Assembly: GCA_021791455.1 (NCBI GenBank) | Contig: JAJYWM010000143.1 | Coordinates: forward strand, 1-32,555 | Source: a bacterium | Lineage (GTDB): Bacteria; Chloroflexota; Dormibacteria; UBA8260; Bog-877 | Reading direction: 5' to 3' | Length of the DNA stretch: 32,555 bases | Shown here: piece by piece, positions 1 to 8,381 of the stretch | How the letters are laid out: every line of letters begins with the position of its first letter | Numbering within the stretch: position 1 is the stretch's first letter | Position numbers and translations under genes: made by a program | The notes under the pieces: model-generated | Told to the model about the DNA's origin: nothing | Databases searched by the model: none | The model's input: the letters and a program-made list of their open reading frames with translations, nothing else

Positions 1-400
1 AGGAACCCATGAAGGGGGTAGCGCTGGGGTAGGAGACCAGAGCGCCGAAGCGGGGGATGAGGTCGAGGATGGTGAACAGCAGCACGGCTCCCGCCAGGAA
101 GGCCGAGATCAGGCTGCGATAGGCGTAGTCGATCGGCAGGGCGATCCTGGCCACCCGCAGGGCCTCCCAGGCGAAGAGCGCAAGCGCCAGGACCGCGGTT
201 CCATATCCGGAGCCGCCGAGACCGTTCTGCGAGGTGAGACACACGTGACTGATCGCGACCGATGCTCCGGGCAGGATCGGCAGCGTGCTGTAGCTGCACG
301 AGGGGGACCACGGAAGGAACAGGTCGATGAAGAAGAGGATCGCGAGCAATGCCAAGGGGGTCCCCTCAGCCGTCCACCGGTCCAGCCTGCGGTGGGCCAT
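1..400 (-). CDS. Integral membrane protein, C-terminus cut by window edge
   Basis: An open minus-strand frame runs from ATG at 398-400 to the left edge without a stop (133 codons), so the C-terminus is missing. A GAGGCAGG stretch directly precedes the ATG and can act as ribosome binding site. The product is hydrophobic: TM1 lies near residues 15-33 (LALLAILFFIDLFLPW), TM2 near 70-88 (TAVLALALFAWEAL) and TM3 near 103-118 (SAFLAGAVLLFTIL). Between TM1 and TM2 is an outward-type loop with two cysteines (SPSCSY, SHVCLT). It lies 72 nt downstream of purH on the same strand and may be the last gene of the purine operon. I do not recognise the family; transport or a structural membrane role is possible but unsupported. 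Confidence 0.6.
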   Translation of the reverse strand, partial: MAHRRLDRWTAEGTPLALLAILFFIDLFLPWSPSCSYSTLPILPGASVAISHVCLTSQNGLGGSGYGTAVLALALFAWEALRVARIALPIDYAYRSLISAFLAGAVLLFTILDLIPRFGALVSYPSATPFMGS

Positions 401-472
401 CCTGCCTCAGACTCCGCCTCTTGTCATCACCCAGGCAGCAAGATACACCACCCTGGCGCTGGCGCCGCCGTC

Positions 473-2008
473 TCAGTGGCGAAAGTGGCGCACGCCGGTG
501 GTCACCAGCGCCATTCCGGTTTTATCGGCGACCTCGATCACGTCGGAGTCCCTCTTCGACCCACCCGGGTGAATCGCGGCGACGATGCCGTGGGCCGCGG
601 CCACCTCGAGGTTGTCGGCCATGGGAAAGAAGGCGTCCGAAGCCAGGCAGCTGCCCGCAGCCCTCTCGCCCGCCCTAGCGATCGCCATCTCGATAGCCTC
701 CACGCGGGACATCTGGCCCGCACCGATGCCCACCGCCATGCCATCGTGGCAGAGAACGATGGCGTTCGACTTCACCCCTCGGACCAGGGTCCAGGCCAGG
801 CGTAGCTGCTGCCATTCCTCAGCTGATGGAGCCCTCCGGGACACGACCTGGAATCGCTCTTTCGGGTCACCGCCGTCGGGACTCTGCACCAGCAGCCCAC
901 CCTCGATGGAGCGCACCTCAAATGTCTGGCCGGACGGCCGCGAGTCAACCGCCAGGACCCGCAGACGCGACCGCGAAGCCAGACGTTCCTGCGCTTGGTC
1001 GGTCACCACGGGGGCTATCACCAGCTCCAGGAAGTGGCGTGCCAGAAGGTCTGCGGCGGACCGGTCCAGGGGCAGATTCAGGGCCACGACCCCGCCGTAG
1101 GCCGACCGTGAGTCACAGTTGTAAGCCCGCTGGAAAGCGTCCGCGGCGGTGGCCCCGAGGGCCGCTCCGCAGGGATTCGTATGCTTCACCACCACAGCCG
1201 CTGGTCGAGGCAGGCTCTGCACAATCCGCCACGCCGAGTCGGCGTCCAACCAGTTGGTGTACGAGAGGGCCGGCCCCTGTATCTGGCGCGCCCCCGCCAG
1301 CCCCTCGGGGCTCTCCGATGTCGCGTACAACGCGCCATCCTGATGCGGATTTTCGCCATAGCGCAGGGGTCCGATCAGAGGGGCGGCCACGATCCAGCGC
1401 TCCGGCAGGCGTCCGGTCTCTGCCATGTCGGTTGGCCCCTCCAGGTGATTGGCGATGAAGGAGTCGTAGCCGCTGGTAAGACGGAAGACGAGGATCGCCA
1501 GCCTGCGCAGGAGGGGCTCCGAGAGGTCGCCGGCGGTCAACTCGTGGAGCACCTCTTGATATTGGCCAGGTGAGCTCACCGCGGCGACAAACCGCCAGTT
1601 CTTTGCGGCCGCCCGCAAAAGGGTGGGGCCCCCGATGTCGATCTGGTCGACGATCTGATCACGGCCGACCCCGGATTGGGCGGCCTGCTGGAACGGATAG
1701 AGGTTGACCACCACCATGTCGATCTCAGGGAACCCATGGTCCGTGAGAGCCCGCAGGTGGGCCGGCTGATCGCGCCGCGCCAGTATTCCTGCGTGGATGG
1801 CCGGGTGGAGGGTCTTCACCCTTCCGTCCAGCATCTCCGGCATGCCCGTGAGGCTGGCCACCGGCGTGACCGGGATGGCGGCTGCCTCCAGCGCCGCCCG
1901 GGTTCCGCCTGTGGCGATGAGGTCCACCCCGTTCGCCACCAGTCCCCGCGCGAAATCCACCAGGCCGGTCTTGTCGTCGACACCGATGAGCGCCCTCTTC
2001 GGTCTCAC
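473..2008 (-). CDS. purH: Bifunctional AICAR transformylase / IMP cyclohydrolase
   Basis: PurH catalyses the last two steps of IMP synthesis: formylation of AICAR by 10-formyl-THF, then ring closure. The N-terminal MGS-like cyclohydrolase domain covers about residues 1-150 (ALIGVDDKTGLVDFA, GRVKTLHP at 62-69). The C-terminal transformylase domain carries RYGENPHQ (216-223) and the catalytic KHTNPCG (275-281). The frame is open further upstream, but the start is placed at GTG 2006-2008, whose GTGA overlaps the purN stop by 4 nt. This gives 511 aa, the usual family length, and starts right before the conserved KRALIGVDDK. It is the last recognised pur gene of the purB-to-purH operon and is probably translationally coupled to purN. 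Confidence 0.97.
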   Translation of the reverse strand: MRPKRALIGVDDKTGLVDFARGLVANGVDLIATGGTRAALEAAAIPVTPVASLTGMPEMLDGRVKTLHPAIHAGILARRDQPAHLRALTDHGFPEIDMVVVNLYPFQQAAQSGVGRDQIVDQIDIGGPTLLRAAAKNWRFVAAVSSPGQYQEVLHELTAGDLSEPLLRRLAILVFRLTSGYDSFIANHLEGPTDMAETGRLPERWIVAAPLIGPLRYGENPHQDGALYATSESPEGLAGARQIQGPALSYTNWLDADSAWRIVQSLPRPAAVVVKHTNPCGAALGATAADAFQRAYNCDSRSAYGGVVALNLPLDRSAADLLARHFLELVIAPVVTDQAQERLASRSRLRVLAVDSRPSGQTFEVRSIEGGLLVQSPDGGDPKERFQVVSRRAPSAEEWQQLRLAWTLVRGVKSNAIVLCHDGMAVGIGAGQMSRVEAIEMAIARAGERAAGSCLASDAFFPMADNLEVAAAHGIVAAIHPGGSKRDSDVIEVADKTGMALVTTGVRHFRH

Positions 2009-2607
2009 CGGATCATGGCCCTGTGCCCTTCCACGTGCACGCGCCCGAGGCTCAGCAGCCTCACCGCCTCGGGCAGGATCCGCCACTCCTGCTCGTGAAT
2101 CCTCTGCCAGAGCGATTCCTCGTCGTCGTCGTCCCGCACCTCCACTGCCGCCTGCAGCAGGATGGGCCCCCCGTCCACCGTGTCAGGATCCACCAGGTGA
2201 ACCGTGCAGCCCGTCACCTTCACCCCGGCGGCAAGAGCGAGCCCTACCGCGTTCATGGTGCCGGCGAAGGCTGGCAGCAGGCTGTTGTGCAGGTTGAGGA
2301 TCCCCCCTGGGAAGGCGGTCAGAAGTGGCTCGGTGAGGATGCGATCGTAGCCCGCCAGCACGAGTATCCGGCACTGCTGCTGGAGGAGCCAGAGCGCCAT
2401 CTCCCGGTCGCGCCTTCGGGAATCGCCGGCGAACTCCCGCAGCGGAAAGCAGCGGACGGGGACCCCGCTCGCCGCGGCCAGTGTCAAGCCCTGGCACCGC
2501 GGGCGATTGGAGGCGACAGCGGCGATGCGAGCGGGGTACTGAGGTTCGGCCGCAGCCTCCAAAAGCGCCCGCAGATTGGTGCCCCGGCCCGAGACCAGGA
2601 CGCCCAC
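2005..2607 (-). CDS. purN: Phosphoribosylglycinamide formyltransferase (10-formyl-THF dependent)
   Basis: PurN formylates GAR to FGAR with 10-formyl-THF. The sequence has the phosphate-binding VLVSGRGTNL at the N-terminus, the catalytic Asn/His region NLHNSLLPAF, and the conserved VTGCTVHLVDPDTVDGGPI with the catalytic Asp. The start is uncertain. GTG at 2605-2607 gives 200 aa beginning M-G-V-L-V-S-G. A CTG at 2632-2634, overlapping the purM stop and preceded by AGGTGG at good spacing, would give 209 aa and a fuller first beta-strand. The open frame continues to 2778, but that start would overlap purM by about 150 nt and is unlikely. The stop overlaps the purH start by 4 nt. Confidence 0.95.
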   Translation of the reverse strand: MGVLVSGRGTNLRALLEAAAEPQYPARIAAVASNRPRCQGLTLAAASGVPVRCFPLREFAGDSRRRDREMALWLLQQQCRILVLAGYDRILTEPLLTAFPGGILNLHNSLLPAFAGTMNAVGLALAAGVKVTGCTVHLVDPDTVDGGPILLQAAVEVRDDDDEESLWQRIHEQEWRILPEAVRLLSLGRVHVEGHRAMIR

Positions 2608-2630
2608 CCCCGGGCGGGTGCTCGATGGGT

Positions 2631-3668
2631 TCAGCGCAGCACCACCTGGGCGCGGCCCTGGCGATCGGCGACCTCCCCTATCGCCACCAGCTCGGCGGGG
2701 GCTGATGCCATCGCCATGTCGGCGGTTGCCTTCGGGACCACGCAGACCATCCCGATCCCCATGTTGAAGGTGGCCCACATCTCCTTCTCCGAGATGTCGC
2801 CCAGCCTTTGCAGGGCGGTGAAGATTGGGGGCACGTCCCAGCTGGAGGTGTCGATGATGGCCGCCATCTCACCCGGAAGGATCCGCGGCAGGTTCTCCGG
2901 GATGCCGCCCCCGGTAATGTGCGCCAGAGCGTGGACGTCCCCCATCTCCCGCAGGCCCAGGACCGCCTGCAGGTAGGACCGGTGCGGGGCCAGCAGGAGC
3001 TCTCCCAGGGGTTGCTCGGTTCCGGCCAAGATGACCGAGTATTCCAGTTCCCGCTCGGCGACAAGGTGGCGCACCAGCGTGTAACCGTTGGTGTGCAGCC
3101 CGGATGACCTGATCCCCAGGAGGACGTCGCCACGGCGCACCAGCCGGGGGCCAAGCAGGCGGTCCACCGTGGTCGTGCCGACCAGGAACCCGGCCAGATC
3201 GTAGTCGCCTATGCCGTAGACGCCCGGCATCTCGGCCGTCTCGCCACCGACCAGGGAGCAGCCCGCCTCCCGACAGGCGGCTGCCATCCCCTCAGCGATC
3301 TGCTCCAGAACCTCCGCATCGATCCTGCCGGTGGCGAAATAGTCGAGAAAGAACAGGGGGGTGGCGCCTGTGGTGAGCACATCGTTGACGCAGTGGTTGA
3401 CGATGTCCTGGCCGATGCCCCGGTGCCGGCCCATCGCCACGGCGATCTTGGTCTTGGTCCCCACGGAGTCGGTCGAGGAGACCAGGGTGGACCCGGCTGG
3501 CAGGTCGTCAGGCAGCCTCCAGACGGCCGCGAACGGCCCGATCCCGGCCATCAGGGCGGGCCGGTGAGTGGTGGCCGCAAGCTGCGCCACCCGCCGGATT
3601 GCTCCCTCGGCACGGCTCCTGTCCACCCCCGCCTTGGCGTACTGGCTCAACGGCGGCTCGGGAGTCAC
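2631..3668 (-). CDS. purM: Phosphoribosylformylglycinamidine cyclo-ligase (AIR synthetase)
   Basis: PurM closes the imidazole ring, converting FGAM plus ATP to AIR. It shows the family SSTDSVGTKTKIA ATP-site motif, VNHCVNDVLTTGA, the LVGGETAEMPG loop and the C-terminal HITGGGIPENLPR motif. GTG at 3666-3668 gives 345 aa, the normal length, with GGAAGG 12 nt upstream. A TTG at 3678-3680 overlapping the purF stop would add four residues and has no usable spacing to that site. The gene sits between purF (8-nt gap) and purN in the usual Gram-positive order. Confidence 0.97.
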   Translation of the reverse strand: MTPEPPLSQYAKAGVDRSRAEGAIRRVAQLAATTHRPALMAGIGPFAAVWRLPDDLPAGSTLVSSTDSVGTKTKIAVAMGRHRGIGQDIVNHCVNDVLTTGATPLFFLDYFATGRIDAEVLEQIAEGMAAACREAGCSLVGGETAEMPGVYGIGDYDLAGFLVGTTTVDRLLGPRLVRRGDVLLGIRSSGLHTNGYTLVRHLVAERELEYSVILAGTEQPLGELLLAPHRSYLQAVLGLREMGDVHALAHITGGGIPENLPRILPGEMAAIIDTSSWDVPPIFTALQRLGDISEKEMWATFNMGIGMVCVVPKATADMAMASAPAELVAIGEVADRQGRAQVVLR

Positions 3669-3676
3669 GAGCTCGC

Positions 3677-5197
3677 TCAACCTTCCAGGGCCAGCTTGTC
3701 CATCTCCAGCTGCTGGGGCACCTGCAGGGGATAGATGCCGTCCAGGCAGGCGAAGCAGAAGCCGGCGGCACCGGGGGCCGCGTCCAGGGCCCATCGCAGC
3801 CCCGCCAGGGTGATGTAGGCAAGCGAGTCCGTGCCGATGATCCGTCCCACCTCCTGGGCCGTCCGGCCGGCCGCGATCAGCTCACTGCGGCTGGCGATGT
3901 CAATGCCCATGAAGCAGGGAAACCGAATCGGGGGCGAGGCGACCCTCATGTGCACCTCGGCGGCTCCGGCGCGCCGCAGGGCTTCCACAATCTGGCGAGA
4001 GGTGGACCCCCGCACGATGGAGTCGTCCACCAGGACCACTCGCTTGCCCCGCAGCACGTGGGGCATGGGATTGAACTTAAGGCGCACGCCGGCATCTCGC
4101 ATGCCCTGCTGGGGCTGGATGAACGTCCGGTTTATGTACCGGGACTTGATCATCCCCTCGGCGAAGGGGATCCCACTCGCCTGGGCGTATCCGATCGCCG
4201 CCGGGGTGCCCGAGTCTGGCAAGGGGATGACCACGTCCGCGGCGACCGGCGCCTCCTCCGCCAGACGTCTGCCCATGGCGATACGGACCTCGTACAGACT
4301 GCGATTCTGGATCACGGAGTCGGGGCGGGCGAAGTAGATGAACTCGAAGGAACACATCGCGGGGTCACGCACCTGGCCGAAGCGAACGCTGTGCAGGCCG
4401 TCCGCATCGATGGTCACGATCTCTCCCGGCAACACCTCGCGGACCATCCGCGCGCCAACCACGTCCAGTGCGCAGCTCTCGCTGGCGATGATGTAGCCAT
4501 CGCCACCCGGGGCGTCCAGATCCCCAAGACGTCCGATGCAGAGCGGCCGCAGCCCCAGCTCATCGCGGGCCGCCACCAGGCTGTCGCGCGTCAGGAATCC
4601 CAGCGAGTAGGCGCCGAGCACCCGGGGCAGGCAGCGCTGCAGGACCAACTCCAGGCGGTCGCCGGGGGTGCGGGAGAGCAGACCGGCCAGCACCTCGGTG
4701 TCGCTGGAGGTGGAGAACGAGTACCCCTCTTCGAACAATCCCTGGCGCAGGGATTGCGCGTTGGTTAGATTCCCGTTGTGGGAGATCGCGACCGGCCCGA
4801 GCTGGCCGTGATCGAACAAGAAGGGCTGGGCGTTGGTCACCTGAGACGATCCTGTCGTCGAATAGCGGGTGTGCGCCAGGCCCAAATCCCCGTGCAGCTT
4901 GCTCAGCGCTTCCTCGGAGAACACCTGGGACACGAGCCCCATCTCCCGGTGAAGACGCAGCTCCTCCCCGTCTGAGGTGCAAATACCGGCCGACTCCTGG
5001 CCACGGTGCTGCAGGGAATAGATTCCCAGGTAGCACAGGTTGGCGACATCCTGCCCTGGCGCGAAGGCACCGAAGACACCGCAAGCCTCATGCAGCTTGT
5101 CGGTCCCGTCCCCCAACTCGCAAGGCAGGCAGGATTGGTGCTGGCCGGAGTAGCCGCTCAACCCGCTCAGCATATCCGAGTCCCAGGTGTCGGCCAC
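3677..5197 (-). CDS. purF: Amidophosphoribosyltransferase, Fe-S type
   Basis: PurF commits PRPP to purine synthesis by transferring the glutamine amide nitrogen. The glutaminase domain begins at the nucleophile Cys39 (EACGVFG), so 38 residues would be removed as a propeptide. The C-terminal PRTase domain has the PRPP loop VVLVDDSIVRGST. Four cysteines match the B. subtilis 4Fe-4S ligands: MCSFEFIYFARPDS, FPCFMGIDIAS and the pair in FCFACLDGIYP. The propeptide is long and carries its own CLPC pair (residues 23-26). The first start is GTG 5195-5197; ATG 5171-5173, with GGGA upstream, would give a 30-residue propeptide. Known members are feedback-inhibited by purine nucleotides; nothing in the DNA adds to that. 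Confidence 0.97.
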   Translation of the reverse strand: MADTWDSDMLSGLSGYSGQHQSCLPCELGDGTDKLHEACGVFGAFAPGQDVANLCYLGIYSLQHRGQESAGICTSDGEELRLHREMGLVSQVFSEEALSKLHGDLGLAHTRYSTTGSSQVTNAQPFLFDHGQLGPVAISHNGNLTNAQSLRQGLFEEGYSFSTSSDTEVLAGLLSRTPGDRLELVLQRCLPRVLGAYSLGFLTRDSLVAARDELGLRPLCIGRLGDLDAPGGDGYIIASESCALDVVGARMVREVLPGEIVTIDADGLHSVRFGQVRDPAMCSFEFIYFARPDSVIQNRSLYEVRIAMGRRLAEEAPVAADVVIPLPDSGTPAAIGYAQASGIPFAEGMIKSRYINRTFIQPQQGMRDAGVRLKFNPMPHVLRGKRVVLVDDSIVRGSTSRQIVEALRRAGAAEVHMRVASPPIRFPCFMGIDIASRSELIAAGRTAQEVGRIIGTDSLAYITLAGLRWALDAAPGAAGFCFACLDGIYPLQVPQQLEMDKLALEG

Positions 5198-5210
5198 AGG
5201 TCGACGTCCA

Positions 5211-7433
5211 TCAGAGGGGGCCCATCCGGCTCGCTATTGCCCCGTGGAGCGCGGCGCCGGCCTCGGCGCACGACATCTCCACCAGCCCCAGGATTCGAAT
5301 CGAGTCGCCCCCAACTGGGCCCAGGTCCCGCCACTCCACCCCCCGCAGCCCGCAGACCGCAGCCAGATCCGCCAGCCTCACTTCGGGAAGACTGAGCAGA
5401 TAACGTCCCGGATCCTCCCCGAAGAGCGCCCCGTGGTGCCGGCTGGGCCGCCCCGGAGGGCACGGTGGAAGGGCCAGGTCCACGGTGGCTCCAAGCCCAT
5501 GCTGCACGCAGCATTCCGCCAGAGCCACAGCGAAGCCCCCGATCGAAAGGTCGTGGGCGGAACTGACTACAGCCGTTCGCACCAGCTCCCGCACCACCCC
5601 AGCGGAGGCGGCCTCGGCCGCTAGGTCGAGCTCGGGCACCGGGCCCTCGACCCCGGCCTGCAGCAGACGTTGGTACTCGGACCCCGCCAGCGACTCCCCG
5701 AGGTTCCCGATCAGGACTATCCGGTCACCGACATGCTTGAAGCCGCGGCCCACGGGCGGGCGGACCATGTCGACCCTACCCACCATCCCGATCACCGGGG
5801 TGGGTGGTATCCCCATCCCCTGGTAGTCGTTGTAGAGGCTCACGTTGCCGCTGACCACCGGAAGGCCCAGTGCTTCAGCCGCTCCTGCCAGGCCCGCCAC
5901 CGCCTCCTCCAGCTGCCACATCACCTCGGGCTGGTCCGGATCGCCGAAGTTGAGACAGTTGGTCAACGCCATGGGCTCCGCGCCCACGGCCGCCAAGTTG
6001 CGCAGACCCTCCGCGACCGCCATCTCCGTTCCCCTTCTCGGGTCCAGGGCGGCGCATCGGTGGGCCCCGTCCACGGTAAGAGCGAGGCCGTCGGGCCTGT
6101 TCTTGAACCGCAGGACAGCCGCATCCAGCCCGGGACCACCCACGGTATCGTTCCCCACCTGGTGGTCGTACTGGCGAAACACCCAGGTCGGGTCCCCGCA
6201 GTTGGGAGAGGAGAGAAGCCGCACCCAGGCATCGCGCAGATCCCATGCCGGCTCGGCGGAGAGCGGATCACGCCCCATGCGAGCGGTGAGCCCGTCGGGC
6301 CTTCGGGCCGCCGGGCGGCGCTCCAGGAAGCCCTCGACCAGAACCTCGAGGGGCAGGCACGCCACCTCCTCTGAGCGTTCCAGGATCCGCACGACCGGCT
6401 CTTCGATGACCCGCCCGATCACGTCACTGCGCAGGCCCCAGCGGTCGAAGACCGCCTGAACCTCGAGCTCGCGGCCGCTCTCCACGACCAGCACCATCCG
6501 TTCCTGGGATTCGCTCAGCATCACCTCGTAGGGCGACATCCCCTCCTCGCGACGGCCCACCAGGGCGACATCCAGCTCGACTCCGAGCCCACCCCGGTGA
6601 GCCATCTCCACCAGGCTGCTGGTGAGGCCGGCAGCGCCGCAGTCCTGCAGTCCCACCAGGGCCCGGTTGGAGCAGAGCTCCAAACATGCCTCCATCAGGC
6701 ACTTCTCGAGGAAGGGATTGCCCACCTGCACCGCCGGCCTCCTCTCGGCGGCGTCCTGATCCAACTGCACGGATGCGAAGGTGGCGCCATGGATGCCGTC
6801 CCGCCCGGTGTCGGCCCCCACCAGAAGCACTGGGTTGCCCGGACCCCTGGCCACGGCTCGAACCAGCTGTTCTGGGGTGGTCACACCGACACACATGGCG
6901 TTGACGAGGCAGTTGCCGGAGTACGCCTCATCAAAGTAGGTCTCGCCGCCCACGGTCGGAACACCGATGCAATTGCCGTAGAAACCCACCCCCTCCACAA
7001 CTCTGGCGAATCGGTGCCGCTGCAGGCCCTGCGAGAGATCCCCGAAGCGGATGGCGTCCAGCAGGGCGATCGGCCTAGCCCCCATGGCGAAGACATCACG
7101 CAGAATGCCCCCCACCCCTGTGGCCGCTCCCTGGAGGGGCTCGATGGCGCTCGGGTGATTGTGCGACTCGATCTTGAAACAGCAGAGCAGCGAGCCTCCA
7201 AGGTCGATCACCCCCGCGTTCTCACCCGGGCCCTGCACCACAGCTCCCCCCCGAGAGGGAAGCCTGCGCAGGAGTCGCTTGGAGGTCTTGTAGGAGCAGT
7301 GCTCCGACCACATCGCCCCCAGCATCCCGAGCTCCAGCGCATTGGGCTGGCGGCCCAGCAGAGCGATGGCGCGCTCGTACTCCTGCCGCGAGAGCGCAAT
7401 CTCGCGCAGCTCCGTGGCGGTTGGCCCGGTCAA
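5211..7433 (-). CDS. purL: FGAM synthase, large (synthetase) subunit
   Basis: This is the ATP-dependent synthetase subunit of the three-part PurL/PurQ/PurS complex that turns FGAR into FGAM. Its 740 aa match the small PurL type, which needs separate PurS and PurQ; both are encoded just upstream. Visible motifs include MWSEHCSYK with the catalytic His45, GPGENAGV, KIESHNHPSAIEP and VSGNVSLYND. The start is TTG at 7431-7433; TTGA overlaps the purQ stop by 4 nt, which fixes it and implies translational coupling. The stop lies 13 nt from the purF start. Confidence 0.97.
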   Translation of the reverse strand: MTGPTATELREIALSRQEYERAIALLGRQPNALELGMLGAMWSEHCSYKTSKRLLRRLPSRGGAVVQGPGENAGVIDLGGSLLCCFKIESHNHPSAIEPLQGAATGVGGILRDVFAMGARPIALLDAIRFGDLSQGLQRHRFARVVEGVGFYGNCIGVPTVGGETYFDEAYSGNCLVNAMCVGVTTPEQLVRAVARGPGNPVLLVGADTGRDGIHGATFASVQLDQDAAERRPAVQVGNPFLEKCLMEACLELCSNRALVGLQDCGAAGLTSSLVEMAHRGGLGVELDVALVGRREEGMSPYEVMLSESQERMVLVVESGRELEVQAVFDRWGLRSDVIGRVIEEPVVRILERSEEVACLPLEVLVEGFLERRPAARRPDGLTARMGRDPLSAEPAWDLRDAWVRLLSSPNCGDPTWVFRQYDHQVGNDTVGGPGLDAAVLRFKNRPDGLALTVDGAHRCAALDPRRGTEMAVAEGLRNLAAVGAEPMALTNCLNFGDPDQPEVMWQLEEAVAGLAGAAEALGLPVVSGNVSLYNDYQGMGIPPTPVIGMVGRVDMVRPPVGRGFKHVGDRIVLIGNLGESLAGSEYQRLLQAGVEGPVPELDLAAEAASAGVVRELVRTAVVSSAHDLSIGGFAVALAECCVQHGLGATVDLALPPCPPGRPSRHHGALFGEDPGRYLLSLPEVRLADLAAVCGLRGVEWRDLGPVGGDSIRILGLVEMSCAEAGAALHGAIASRMGPL

Positions 7434-8128
7434 GTCGGCAAGCCGGCGGCGCCCTTGACCAGGGCGGTGAACAAGGCAAGACCATCGGAGGACCCCAGGA
7501 GCGGCTCGCAGGCTCGTTCTGGGTGGGGCATCATGCCGAGCACGTTGCCGGCTTCGTTGACGATGCCGGCGATGTCATCCAGCGAGCCGTTGGGATTGTG
7601 CGACGGGCCGACTTCCCCCGAGCTCGAGCAGTACCGAAAGGCGACTCGGTTGGAGGAGTTGAGCTCCCGAAGCGTCTCTTCATCCGCGTAGTAGCGCCCC
7701 TCCCCGTGCGAGATGGGGATCGCCAGCGTGGAACCTGGGACCGCCCCTGCGAGAAACGGAGTGCTCGCACCCTCCACCAGCAGCTTGGTTGGCTGGCAGC
7801 GAAACTGCAGGCTGTCGTTGCGCAGCAGGGCGCCGGGCAGGAGGCCCGCCTCGCAGAGAATCTGGAACCCGTTGCAGATGCCGAGCACCGGGCCACCGTC
7901 TCTGGCAAAGTCGAGGACTGCCTCCATCAGAGGTGCGAACCGGGCGATCGCACCGGCGCGCAGATAGTCACCGTGGGCAAAGCCGCCCGGGAGGATGACG
8001 CAGTCGCTGCCCCTGAGGTCGGAGTCCTGGTGCCACAGGTAGGCGGGCTCTCCGCCGGCCAGAGCCACCGCGTGGGCGCAGTCGCGGTCGGACCATGTCC
8101 CTGGGAACACGGCGATCCCAAATCTCAC
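7430..8128 (-). CDS. purQ: FGAM synthase, glutaminase subunit
   Basis: PurQ is a class I glutamine amidotransferase that supplies ammonia to PurL. The nucleophile is Cys85 in VLGICNGFQIL, and the His/Glu pair is H202 and E204 in MMPHPERACE. The LPGGFAHGDYLRAGA oxyanion region is also present. The start is GTG at 8126-8128, with GAGGGG five nt upstream, right after the purS stop (8-nt gap). This gives 232 aa, a normal length; the longer open frame would overlap purS. Confidence 0.97.
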   Translation of the reverse strand: MRFGIAVFPGTWSDRDCAHAVALAGGEPAYLWHQDSDLRGSDCVILPGGFAHGDYLRAGAIARFAPLMEAVLDFARDGGPVLGICNGFQILCEAGLLPGALLRNDSLQFRCQPTKLLVEGASTPFLAGAVPGSTLAIPISHGEGRYYADEETLRELNSSNRVAFRYCSSSGEVGPSHNPNGSLDDIAGIVNEAGNVLGMMPHPERACEPLLGSSDGLALFTALVKGAAGLPT

Positions 8129-8136
8129 GCGGCCCC

Positions 8137-8370
8137 TCAGGAGGTCCCTGGTGCGAGGGTGAAGGAGAAGTCCTCGATCACACCATTGCAGAGCAGCTGG
8201 CGGCACATCTCCTCGACGCGGCGGCCGGCGACGTCTTCGTCCTCGGCGTCCAGCTCAAGGACGAGGTACTTCCCGACTCTTGTCTTGACCACCTCGGGGT
8301 AACCCAGGGAGTGGAGCGCACCCTTCACCACCAGGCCCTGAGGGTCGTTGACCACGGGCTTCAAGGTCAC
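8137..8370 (-). CDS. purS: FGAM synthase, small bridging subunit
   Basis: PurS is the roughly 80-residue dimeric subunit that links PurQ to PurL. The sequence shows VTLKPVVNDPQGLVVKGALHSLGY, with the conserved P-x-V-x-D-P-Q-G core, followed by a ferredoxin-like V-G-K-Y-L-V-L-E-L strand and a C-terminal E-E-M-C-R-Q-L-L helix. The only ordinary start near the conserved N-terminus is GTG at 8368-8370, giving 77 aa. That clips the first strand (A-E-V-K-V precedes it in frame) and has no clear SD, so a non-standard start upstream, inside the end of purC, is possible. The neighbours purC (12 nt) and purQ (8 nt) are tightly packed. Confidence 0.9.
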   Translation of the reverse strand: MTLKPVVNDPQGLVVKGALHSLGYPEVVKTRVGKYLVLELDAEDEDVAGRRVEEMCRQLLCNGVIEDFSFTLAPGTS

Positions 8371-8381
8371 CTTGACTTCGG

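Noticed and set aside
3599..4768. 389-codon plus-strand open frame opposite purM/purF
   Set aside because: Antisense shadow of two certain genes; high GC and codon bias keep the opposite frame open. No family motif.
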